Shown here in pieces: positions 1-5,688 of a stretch of 5,737 nt of DNA (its first letter is position 1; the number at the start of each line of letters is the position of its first letter). Under the pieces are notes generated by a model. That model had not been told where the DNA came from. It searched no databases and was given only the letters and a program-made list of their open reading frames with translations. The DNA is taken from assembly GCA_025656895.1 (NCBI GenBank), contig JAHXHF010000058.1:1-5737 (forward strand), read 5' to 3'. The position numbers and the translations under genes were made by a program. Source of the stretch: a gamma proteobacterium symbiont of Bathyaustriella thionipta (GTDB lineage Bacteria > Pseudomonadota > Gammaproteobacteria > Chromatiales > Chromatiaceae).

Positions 1-87
1 TGGCCAAAAATGCAGGCAATTGACTGAATTCGACGGCGGGCGGGGTCATAGCCCCTCGAAAATAGCGAGTTTTCTGCCGGACACTAG

Positions 88-678
88 TTAGGCGAGATTA
101 AGGTCTTGCAGCAAAGAGGCTCGGGTGTCGTCCTTGATTTGTGTAACCTGGTGACTATATGCCGGATGTTCTATCCCCATACTGAGCGTTTTGCCCGCTT
201 TCAAAGCGGCTAAAATAGCCTCGCTCAATTCAAAACGCATAAAATGCACCGCCGAGGTCTTATCAGCATCTTCACGTTCCATATCTTCATCAGCGATGGC
301 CCACACTTTATCAAAGCCCTCGACCTGCACCCATACCCGGTCTTCAATACCAATCATTTTAGCCAATGCGGCACGGCGCTCATCAATATCTGAATATTCC
401 AGCATGAAGGTGGCTTTCCAGTTTGAGCCATCCGGAATCAACGGATTATATGCGTCCAATTCTTCCTGAATGGCTTCTTTCTCAAAGATACGCTCAACCC
501 GCAGCATTTCCTGAATTTGATACTGCATGGTCAGACGGTCTTCAAAATACAGCGTGGCGTTAGGACCTATAGCTACCTTGCGGTTGTGTTTGTGCTGCAT
601 AAGCCGTGTGCGAAAATCGGTGCGCATGTCGGCATATTTTTCCAGTGAATACAGGTCATCTCGTGTCAGCTTGTTCAT
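88..678 (-). CDS. DUF3501 family protein, third gene of the rubrerythrin unit
   Basis: This is a soluble protein of 196 residues that I recognise as a DUF3501 family member; its biochemical role is unknown. Features that fit the family are the opening MNKLTRDDLYSLEKY, the block GPNATLYFEDRLTMQYQIQEM (about residues 38-58), NPLIPDGSNWKATFMLEY (78-95) and a C-terminal stretch with SAVHFMRFEL and GIEHPAY. It contains no cysteine, no signal peptide and no membrane segment, so it cannot hold a cysteine-ligated Fe-S cluster itself. The ATG at 678 is chosen because a purine-rich GAGAGAGAG lies four bases upstream. The longer frame would begin with a TTG at 717 that overlaps the TGA of the upstream Fe-S gene and adds 13 unconserved residues. 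The gap to the Fe-S gene is 35 bases, which suggests co-transcription and a shared function. Family assignment is firm; the role is inferred from context only. Confidence 0.88.
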   Translation of the reverse strand: MNKLTRDDLYSLEKYADMRTDFRTRLMQHKHNRKVAIGPNATLYFEDRLTMQYQIQEMLRVERIFEKEAIQEELDAYNPLIPDGSNWKATFMLEYSDIDERRAALAKMIGIEDRVWVQVEGFDKVWAIADEDMEREDADKTSAVHFMRFELSEAILAALKAGKTLSMGIEHPAYSHQVTQIKDDTRASLLQDLNLA

Positions 679-682
679 GGTG

Positions 683-691
683 CTCTCTCTC
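683..691 (-). promoter_or_regulatory. Ribosome binding site that fixes the DUF3501 start
   Basis: Read on the minus strand, GAGAGAGAG lies four bases before the ATG at 678 and can pair with the 16S rRNA tail through GAG/GAGAG. It lies downstream of the alternative TTG start at 717 and so supports the internal ATG as the true start. Confidence 0.6.
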
Positions 692-713
692 GCAGGTTCG
701 GAATCAGTCAAAC

Positions 714-2048
714 TCAAAGGCCGTAGGCAATACGTAACAGGGTAACAGGATGCTCAGGATCTTTATCACCCCCCATATTTTTGGCAATGTGTTCGCCCGC
801 CATAACACAATCACTGGTGTAGTGATCCGGTTCGGCTTTTTTGATGCGATTAACCACCGGCCGGCAAATTTTATTGGCAAATTCATGGAATTCTTTTTTG
901 ACCGCGTAAGTTCCGTCATGTCCGGAACAGCGTTCAATGGCTTCCACTTCCGTATCCGGTACAAGCTTCAGAGCATCACGGGTTTTCATGCCGATTTTCT
1001 GTACCCGCTGATGACAGGCCACTTGATAAGACACCTTTCCAAGTGATTGTTTAAAATCAGTTTTTAACTTGCCTTCTTTATGCCGTAACATCAGGTATTC
1101 GAACGGATCGAACATGGCATCACGCACTTTGATGACCGCTTCATCATCAGGAAACAGCAGGGGCAGTTCCTGCTTGAACATCAGTACACAGGACGGAATG
1201 GGTGAGATAATATCCCAGCCTTCATCCACCAGTTTGGCCAGCACCGGGATATTCGCATTTTTCAAGGCTTCAACGGCTTCAAGATCACCCAGTTCCAGTT
1301 TGGGCATACCGCAGCATTTTTCTTTATCCGCCAGACGTACCGGGATATCGTTGTGTTCCAGAACACGCACCATATCCATACCGATATCAGGTGCGTTGTA
1401 ATTGCAGTAACAGGTGGTAAACAAAGCCACCTGCCCCTGAGTGCGTCCGGCAGCTTCGCCATTGGCAGGGGTATTCAGATGGTCGGCCAACTGTTTACGC
1501 AAGGTGTTGCTGTGATATTCCGGCACAACTGCGTCTTTGGAAATACCAAAGCTGTTGTCCATAATCGAGCGAACAGCCGCGTTTTTATTGGCCGCATTGA
1601 CTGCATTCACTACAATGGGAATACCCGCCAGTGAACCGACCCGATCCGTGCTGGATAAAAATTTATCGCGGCTGGAAGCACCCTGTTGCTTGAATTTAAC
1701 TGCCTTGGCCTGCAGCATAAGATGCGGAAAATCCACATTCCATTCATGTGGTGGCACATACGGGCATTTGGTCAGAAAGCACAGGTCGCATAAATAACAT
1801 TGATCGACCACTTTCCAGTAGTCTTTTTTATCCACACCATCCACTTCCATGGTAGAAGATTCATCCACCAGATCAAATAAAGTGGGAAAAGCATTACACA
1901 AGCTGACGCAACGACGGCAACCGTGACAGATGTCATACACCCGCTCCAGTTCGCTAGTAAGCGCATCTTCGTCATAGAACGCGGCTGATTTCCAATCCAG
2001 CGCATGCCGGGTGGGCGCGCCCAGACTGCCTTCTCTTGTTCCGCTCAT
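714..2048 (-). CDS. Two-cluster Fe-S protein with CCG domains (heterodisulfide reductase / GlpC-like)
   Basis: This is a predicted soluble electron-transfer protein of 444 residues. The N-terminal ferredoxin-like domain has C41xxC44xxC47xxxC51 and C84xxC87xxC90xxxxC95P, the ligand sets for two [4Fe-4S] clusters; the second has an unusual four-residue last gap. The C-terminal half holds two cysteine-rich CCG-type repeats as in HdrB/HdrD and GlpC. The first is complete (C213, C245-C246-G, C287). The second is degenerate (C345-H, then C374-S-G instead of CCG, C414). No membrane segment is visible. The ATG at 2048 is preferred, with AGGCAG upstream; the longer frame to 2114 has no ribosome site and runs through a hairpin. 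The gene sits between a rubrerythrin and a DUF3501 gene. I infer that it passes electrons to the rubrerythrin, which lacks its own rubredoxin domain; a role in thiol or quinone redox chemistry remains possible. Confidence 0.87.
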   Translation of the reverse strand: MSGTREGSLGAPTRHALDWKSAAFYDEDALTSELERVYDICHGCRRCVSLCNAFPTLFDLVDESSTMEVDGVDKKDYWKVVDQCYLCDLCFLTKCPYVPPHEWNVDFPHLMLQAKAVKFKQQGASSRDKFLSSTDRVGSLAGIPIVVNAVNAANKNAAVRSIMDNSFGISKDAVVPEYHSNTLRKQLADHLNTPANGEAAGRTQGQVALFTTCYCNYNAPDIGMDMVRVLEHNDIPVRLADKEKCCGMPKLELGDLEAVEALKNANIPVLAKLVDEGWDIISPIPSCVLMFKQELPLLFPDDEAVIKVRDAMFDPFEYLMLRHKEGKLKTDFKQSLGKVSYQVACHQRVQKIGMKTRDALKLVPDTEVEAIERCSGHDGTYAVKKEFHEFANKICRPVVNRIKKAEPDHYTSDCVMAGEHIAKNMGGDKDPEHPVTLLRIAYGL

Positions 2049-2087
2049 AATGCTTCTGCCTGTAACTGTATGAAAAGTAATGAAATA

Positions 2088-2111
2088 ATGACCGGCCAGA
2101 TGACCGGTCAT
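2088..2111 (-). terminator. Intergenic hairpin between rubrerythrin and Fe-S genes, possible partial terminator or mRNA-stability element
   Basis: The arms ATGACCGG and CCGGTCAT pair perfectly over 8 bp with an 8-base loop. The hairpin starts 16 bases after the rubrerythrin stop. On the minus strand the following RNA is U-rich but interrupted (TATTTCATTACTTTT), so this is at best a leaky terminator. It may instead protect the 3' end of a short, abundant rubrerythrin message. The hairpin lies wholly in the 79-base gap and upstream of the preferred start of the Fe-S gene. Confidence 0.4.
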
Positions 2112-2127
2112 CAATCAAGCAACGAAC

Positions 2128-2547
2128 TTAGTCGTCCAGTGAATCCAGTGCTTTCTGGAAACGGTTGGCATGAGAACGCTCGGCTTTAGCCAGAGTTTCA
2201 AACCAGTCAGCGATTTCGTCAAAGCTTTCATCACGCGCATCTTTGGCCATACCCGGATACATATCGGTGTATTCATGGGTTTCGCCGGCAATGGCAGATT
2301 TCAGGTTGTCGCCGGTCGGGCCGATTGGCAGACCGGTAGCCGGATCACCGACTTCTTCCAGATATTCCAGATGACCGTGCGCGTGGCCGGTTTCACCTTC
2401 TGCGGTAGAACGGAAAACAGCCGCTACGTCGTTGTAACCTTCAACATCGGCTTTGGCTGCAAAATACAGATAACGTCGGTTAGCCTGAGATTCACCAGCA
2501 AACGCATCTTTCAGCGCCTGTTCGGTTTTAGTACCTTTCAATGACAT
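2128..2547 (-). CDS. Rubrerythrin, single-domain (no rubredoxin domain)
   Basis: This is a ferritin-like diiron protein of 139 residues that probably reduces hydrogen peroxide to water in the cytoplasm. The expected diiron ligands are present in order: E19 in GESQANRRY, E52-T-G-H55, E89 (with E92 nearby) and E123-R-S-H126, which gives the paired ExxH signature. Classical rubrerythrin is about 190 residues and ends in a rubredoxin-like FeS4 domain with two CxxC pairs. This protein ends right after the four-helix bundle and contains no cysteine at all, so electrons must come from a separate partner. A strong ribosome site (AGAGGAG) precedes the ATG at 2547, which fits high expression. It is the first gene of the apparent unit with the Fe-S and DUF3501 genes. 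The family is certain; peroxidase activity is known for the family and not shown here. Confidence 0.95.
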   Translation of the reverse strand: MSLKGTKTEQALKDAFAGESQANRRYLYFAAKADVEGYNDVAAVFRSTAEGETGHAHGHLEYLEEVGDPATGLPIGPTGDNLKSAIAGETHEYTDMYPGMAKDARDESFDEIADWFETLAKAERSHANRFQKALDSLDD

Positions 2548-2573
2548 ATTATGTCTCTCCTCTAAAGGTTGTA

Positions 2574-2600
2574 GATGTGCACATCCCGAGTCCGGGATGT
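2574..2600. promoter_or_regulatory. Interlocked palindromes at the rubrerythrin transcription start, possible operator
   Basis: GATGTGCACATC (2574-2585) is a perfect 12-base palindrome. It shares its right half with a second inverted repeat, ACATCCCG-N4-CGGGATGT (2581-2600). GATGTG occurs in direct orientation at 2574 and at 2596, 22 bases or about two helical turns apart. The block covers the predicted transcription start and the early leader of the rubrerythrin gene. A dimeric repressor or activator site is plausible; an RNA hairpin in the leader is the alternative. I do not recognise the cognate regulator. Confidence 0.5.
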
Positions 2601-2604
2601 GACC

Positions 2605-2633
2605 AATATAGAGAAGCCTGGGTAATAGTTGAA
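2605..2633 (-). promoter_or_regulatory. Predicted sigma-70 promoter of the rubrerythrin unit
   Basis: On the minus strand a good -10 (TATATT, 2610-2605) is spaced 17 bases from a weak -35 (TTCAAC, 2633-2628). Transcription would start near 2598, giving a leader of about 50 bases to the ATG at 2547. The poor -35 would suit an activated promoter. This was found by eye, with no start-site data. Confidence 0.45.
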
Positions 2634-2767
2634 ATTGTTTATTCTTATTGTTGTATTAGGCAATGGCTATGACATTTGGATGCCTGCCCGGAATGACCTG
2701 AAACAGCGATTACAAACCACATGAATATAAATATTTTACTAAAATAATCAATTGGTTACTGATAATA

Positions 2768-3487
2768 CTAAAGGTGGTTAGTCAAATTTAATGGCGCATT
2801 TGTTATGGGCAGGCCGATATTATTTGTAGAAGTTTCCCATTCATCTTGCTCACCCGTTTCACTACCTGAAGGACGTGCAGCCTTCCGCTTCAGAGTGGCC
2901 ATCTCTTTGCGCAGTTTTTGCAACTGATTTTTATAGTTCTCGGCATCGCCATAATCAACAAATTGATCCGTCAGATGATGTGGGTCCGGTGTACGCAGAG
3001 CATGCTTTATGGGGCACCAGTATTGCTCGGTACGGGCTGACACCTCACGCACATACTCCAGCACACCATTGCAATAGCCGCAATAAAGGCAGTTAAGCTT
3101 TTCGATCACATTCAGATAAGCCAGATGATGTCGATCAATAACCACATACCGCCCTCGTACTACTCGCGGAATACCATAGGCACGAAAACAAATCTGCTGG
3201 TAGAACGTAACCATGAGATCAACCAGCATAAAAGGAACAATCAGGCTGTAAATAACCGGCGCTGTCAGTATATGCCCCGGTTTCGCCCTACGCAGATAAA
3301 GCCATAGCGCTACTTTTTCACGACGATGCAGCGCTTTCACACCCTGCTCAAAACGCACCTTGCCCTGCTCCAGACTGTAGCGGAAGGCATGGCGCTTTTC
3401 ACGCAGCAAATGATCTATTTCGCTTTCCAGTTCCGCCTGCAGGCTGTGCAGTCGCTGAACCAGCTCATCCATTGAGGTTTTGTGCAT
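2768..3487 (-). CDS. Uncharacterised membrane protein with CxxCxxC motif and coiled-coil ends
   Basis: The protein has 239 residues and no function I can name. Residues 1-58 are strongly helical and charged, probably a coiled coil. A hydrophobic stretch at about 73-100 (LTAPVIYSLIVPFMLVDLMV) could form one long membrane helix or a hairpin. It is followed by C133-x2-C136-x2-C139 and C158 in QYWCPIKHA, a spacing that could bind a metal or Fe-S cluster. A second helical, charged segment lies at about 181-204, and the tail is polar. There is no N-terminal signal peptide. The central block from the membrane segment to WCPIKHA resembles a conserved but unnamed proteobacterial family; this is from memory. 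AAGGA six bases before the ATG at 3487 supports the start. Gaps of 152 bases to oxyR and 220 bases to rubrerythrin suggest that it is transcribed alone. Confidence 0.8.
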   Translation of the reverse strand: MHKTSMDELVQRLHSLQAELESEIDHLLREKRHAFRYSLEQGKVRFEQGVKALHRREKVALWLYLRRAKPGHILTAPVIYSLIVPFMLVDLMVTFYQQICFRAYGIPRVVRGRYVVIDRHHLAYLNVIEKLNCLYCGYCNGVLEYVREVSARTEQYWCPIKHALRTPDPHHLTDQFVDYGDAENYKNQLQKLRKEMATLKRKAARPSGSETGEQDEWETSTNNIGLPITNAPLNLTNHL

Positions 3488-3639
3488 AATCTATCCTTTT
3501 TAAAACGATTCAGTTTGCCGTAATATGGCTGATTTCAGAGACAATTCGAACCGTTACCGACCTATTTGGCTGCTTAGCCAGTAGTTACCAGACTCATGGA
3601 AACAACAGTCCGAAAGCCTTTCAAACGCGGAAGAGCTTG

Positions 3640-4569
3640 TTATTTTAATGCTTTGATACAGGTCGAAAAATGGCTGTTACGAATCAAGTCACCCATTAAT
3701 TCAATGGCTTGCGGACGAGGAAAACTTTTGCGCCAGGCCAGCGCCACCTTGCGGCTGGGATTGATATCACTGAAACGGCGCACACTGACCAGGCGTTGTG
3801 AAAAATGATCCGCGCCAGCAGCGGTACAAGGTAGAATCGTTACCCCCAGGCCGGATGCCACCATATAACGAATGGTTTCCAGCGAGCCGCCTTCCAGATT
3901 TTTCTGGCTGACACCATCCGAGGCCTGAACCTGCAAGCAACTGGGGCAGGCCTGTAACACCTGATCCCGGAAGCAGTGCCCTGCCCCCAGTAACAAAACG
4001 GTTTCCGAAGCCAATTCATCGACCTCTACCTGACGATGGTTCGTCAGCGGGTGCGAGCTGGGCAGCAAAGCGACAAAAGGCTCTTCATAAATAATCGTGG
4101 TTTCAATGCCGGGTTCTTCAAAAGGCAAAGAAATGATAATCACATCCAGATCACCCTGCCGCAGTTTGGTTGCCAGTGCAGCCGTATAATTCTCCTGCAC
4201 CATCAGCGGCATTTCAGGAGCATTCTCGGCCAGCAACGGGATTAATTGAGGAAATAAATAGGGGCCAATGGTATAAATAGCCCCCACACGTAGTGGGCCT
4301 GCCAATTGATTGGCGCCATGTTGTGCAATCTTGTTAATCACACTGACTTCTTCCAGCACCCGTAAAGCCTGGGAAACAACCTGCTCACCAATCGTGGTTA
4401 CCGCCACATCACCACTACGGCGTTCAAACAGGCTGACACCCAATTCCGCCTCAATTTTTTTGACCGCCACGCTGAGCGTGGGCTGACTGACAAAGCAACT
4501 TTCGGCGGCACGGCCAAAGTGGTGCTCGCGAGCCACCGCAACAATATATTTCAGCTCAGTCAATGTCAT
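3640..4569 (-). CDS. oxyR: Hydrogen-peroxide-sensing LysR-type regulator OxyR
   Basis: This is a transcription factor of 309 residues, close to the E. coli OxyR length of 305. Residues 1-62 form the LysR winged helix-turn-helix (HHFGRAAESCFVSQPTLSVAVKKIE, then LGVSLFERR). A linker helix and the regulatory domain follow from about residue 92. The peroxide-sensing cysteine is C199 in GHCFRDQ and the resolving cysteine is C208, at the same numbers as in E. coli. SLETIRYMVASGLGVTILP (229-247) also matches OxyR rather than other LysR proteins. An extra cysteine, C211, makes C208-P-S-C211. In the family, oxidation forms the C199-C208 disulfide and activates catalase, peroxiredoxin and related genes. 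It is divergent from cpdA across 187 bases that hold a CRP box. No clear ribosome site precedes the ATG at 4569. Confidence 0.95.
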   Translation of the reverse strand: MTLTELKYIVAVAREHHFGRAAESCFVSQPTLSVAVKKIEAELGVSLFERRSGDVAVTTIGEQVVSQALRVLEEVSVINKIAQHGANQLAGPLRVGAIYTIGPYLFPQLIPLLAENAPEMPLMVQENYTAALATKLRQGDLDVIIISLPFEEPGIETTIIYEEPFVALLPSSHPLTNHRQVEVDELASETVLLLGAGHCFRDQVLQACPSCLQVQASDGVSQKNLEGGSLETIRYMVASGLGVTILPCTAAGADHFSQRLVSVRRFSDINPSRKVALAWRKSFPRPQAIELMGDLIRNSHFSTCIKALK

Positions 4570-4622
4570 ACAGCGATAGTATCAATTTTCACAAAGAAAA
4601 CCAGCCGGATACCGTCAGTCAG

Positions 4623-4644
4623 AAATGTGATGTTAATCGCATTG
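4623..4644. promoter_or_regulatory. CRP/Vfr-type cAMP receptor protein binding site between oxyR and cpdA
   Basis: The site reads TGTGA-N6-TCGCA with AAA before and TTG after. Compared with the 22-base E. coli CRP consensus (core TGTGA-N6-TCACA), 17 positions agree and only one core base differs. It lies in the shared control region, its centre 65 bases from the oxyR ATG and about 123 bases from the cpdA start. A CRP-activated cpdA would form negative feedback on cAMP, as reported for Vfr and CpdA in Pseudomonas aeruginosa. CRP effects on oxyR are also reported in E. coli. The match is directly visible; which promoter it serves is inference. Confidence 0.65.
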
Positions 4645-4746
4645 CATCATTTGCATCCTGAGCAATCCGGTGGGATGATCGAAAACCTTATCAGAGCAAG
4701 AATTGCTTAACTACACTGGTATTTGGATGATGAGCAACCTAAGAGC

Positions 4747-4773
4747 ATGAATTATTTTGACTGCCAGCCATAA
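4747..4773 (+). other. Mini-ORF overlapping the cpdA start
   Basis: ATG at 4747 opens an eight-residue peptide frame (MNYFDCQP, then TAA) in a different frame from cpdA, spanning the cpdA TTG start at 4757. AAGAG lies only one base before this ATG, too close for efficient initiation. It may be chance, or it may influence initiation at the TTG. Confidence 0.2.
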
Positions 4774-5584
4774 TTTACCCAAGGACAGGCCAACGGATGA
4801 CCTGTGTGTGCTGCAGATTACCGACCCGCATCTGTTTGCGGACAAGGACGGACAGTTACTGGGGGTGAACACCTACAACACTTTACAACAGGTCATTCAG
4901 CTGGCACTGGATGAATTTCCGCTACTGGATTTTGTTATTGTCAGCGGTGATCTGGTGCATGATCATTCTGCCAAAGGTTACAAACATTTACAGGAATTGT
5001 TCAGTGTTTTGAACGTGCCCATTTTCTGCCTGCCCGGTAATCATGATGAATCGCACGTTATGCACTTGCAACTGGACAGCCTGGCCTGTTGTGTAAAAAG
5101 AGACTTTCAATTAAAAAACTGGTCTTTTGTATTTCTGGATTCCAGTATCGCCGGTTCTGAAAAAGGCTTTTTAAAGCCTGCCGAGCTGGATGCCCTGCAG
5201 CACAGTCTGGAAAGCCACCCGCTGCAGCATACCATGGTCGTTTTGCACCATCAGGCCATACACGTAGGCAGCACCTGGATAGACAATATGGCTCTGACCA
5301 ATCAGGCCGAATTATTTACTATACTGGATGCATATAGTCAGGTACGGGCGCTGGTCTGGGGACATATACACCAGGCCTTTCAACACCAGCGTGCTTCTTT
5401 ACAATTATTTGGCACGCCTTCCACCTGTGTGCAATTCAAGCCGGGTGAAGACAAGTTCCAGATTGACGCGCTGGCACCGGGTTTACGCTGGTTCAAGCTA
5501 TCAGCGGATGGCCGCATTGAAAGTGATGTAATGCGTCTGCATCAATTACCTGAAAACCTGCAAATTGGATCTATCGGTTATTGA
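4757..5584 (+). CDS. cpdA: 3',5'-cyclic-AMP phosphodiesterase CpdA (class III metallophosphoesterase)
   Basis: This cytoplasmic binuclear-metal enzyme hydrolyses cAMP to 5'-AMP and so lowers CRP activity. At 275 residues it has the E. coli CpdA length. The full metallophosphoesterase signature is present in order: D23-P-H25, G-D65-L-V-H-D, G-N95-H96-D, H164-H-Q and G-H203-I-H205. After the first motif, LLGVNTYNT matches the CpdA-specific LLGVNT region. The start is a TTG at 4757. An upstream in-frame TGA at 4748 leaves no ATG choice, and downstream candidates would cut into the first strand (VLQITD, residues 18-23). AAGAG ends 11 bases before the TTG, a rather long spacing. An out-of-frame nine-codon mini-ORF from the ATG at 4747 overlaps the start. 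The gene is divergent from oxyR and probably CRP-controlled through the box at 4623-4644. Weak start signals may keep its level low. Confidence 0.93.
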   Translation: MTASHNLPKDRPTDDLCVLQITDPHLFADKDGQLLGVNTYNTLQQVIQLALDEFPLLDFVIVSGDLVHDHSAKGYKHLQELFSVLNVPIFCLPGNHDESHVMHLQLDSLACCVKRDFQLKNWSFVFLDSSIAGSEKGFLKPAELDALQHSLESHPLQHTMVVLHHQAIHVGSTWIDNMALTNQAELFTILDAYSQVRALVWGHIHQAFQHQRASLQLFGTPSTCVQFKPGEDKFQIDALAPGLRWFKLSADGRIESDVMRLHQLPENLQIGSIGY

Positions 5585-5589
5585 TTACC

Positions 5590-5688
5590 ATGAAAAAAAT
5601 AATCTCCGCCTGTTGTATTTTTTGTAGCACTCTTGTTTTTGCCGGCAATGTAAAGTGGACCCCTGAGTCAAGACAAAATATCCGTTAA
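5590..5688 (+). pseudogene. Truncated exported-protein gene, probably cut by an insertion sequence
   Basis: ATG at 5590, five bases after the cpdA stop, opens a frame whose first 18 residues are a typical Sec signal peptide: MKK, a hydrophobic core with several cysteines, and a VFA-G cleavage site. Only about 14 residues follow (GNVKWTPESRQNIR) before TAA at 5686, too short for a usual mature protein. From about 5649 the DNA resembles an insertion-sequence end, so the tail residues are probably encoded by the mobile element and the original gene is broken. Close spacing to cpdA suggests it was the second gene of that transcript. No strong ribosome site is visible. The identity of the original protein cannot be told from the leader. 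The alternative is a genuine small secreted peptide. Confidence 0.45.

Noticed and set aside
42..73. Possible terminator: GGGG-N6-CCCC and CTCG-N7-CGAG followed by TTTT on the plus strand
   Set aside because: Stems are only 4 bp and the T run is four bases; on the minus strand, where the DUF3501 gene ends, no T run follows. No plus-strand gene is visible to the left.
1069..1401. 110-codon plus-strand open frame inside the Fe-S gene
   Set aside because: Low-complexity serine-rich translation antisense to a well-supported gene; typical of a reverse-strand shadow.
2049..2114. Longer Fe-S protein starting at 2114 (22 extra residues, MMTGHLAGHY...)
   Set aside because: No ribosome site precedes it, the added residues are encoded by the intergenic hairpin, and the ATG at 2048 has a plausible AGGCAG upstream.
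2170..2544. 124-codon plus-strand open frame opposite rubrerythrin
   Set aside because: It is the antisense shadow of a gene whose diiron motifs are unambiguous; no ribosome site or recognisable domain.
2601..2640. OxyR box in the rubrerythrin promoter from ATAG motifs at 2608 and 2625
   Set aside because: The two ATAG elements are 17 bases apart and lack the CTAT partners at the spacing of the OxyR consensus.
2735..2767. AT-rich palindrome (ATTTTACTAAAAT) after the membrane-protein gene as a terminator
   Set aside because: It is composed almost only of A and T with a one-base loop and no GC stem, so it would not form a stable terminator.
3567..3580. TGGCT-N4-AGCCA hairpin between oxyR and the membrane-protein gene
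   Set aside because: The stem is five base pairs with no U run on either strand; too weak to call a terminator.
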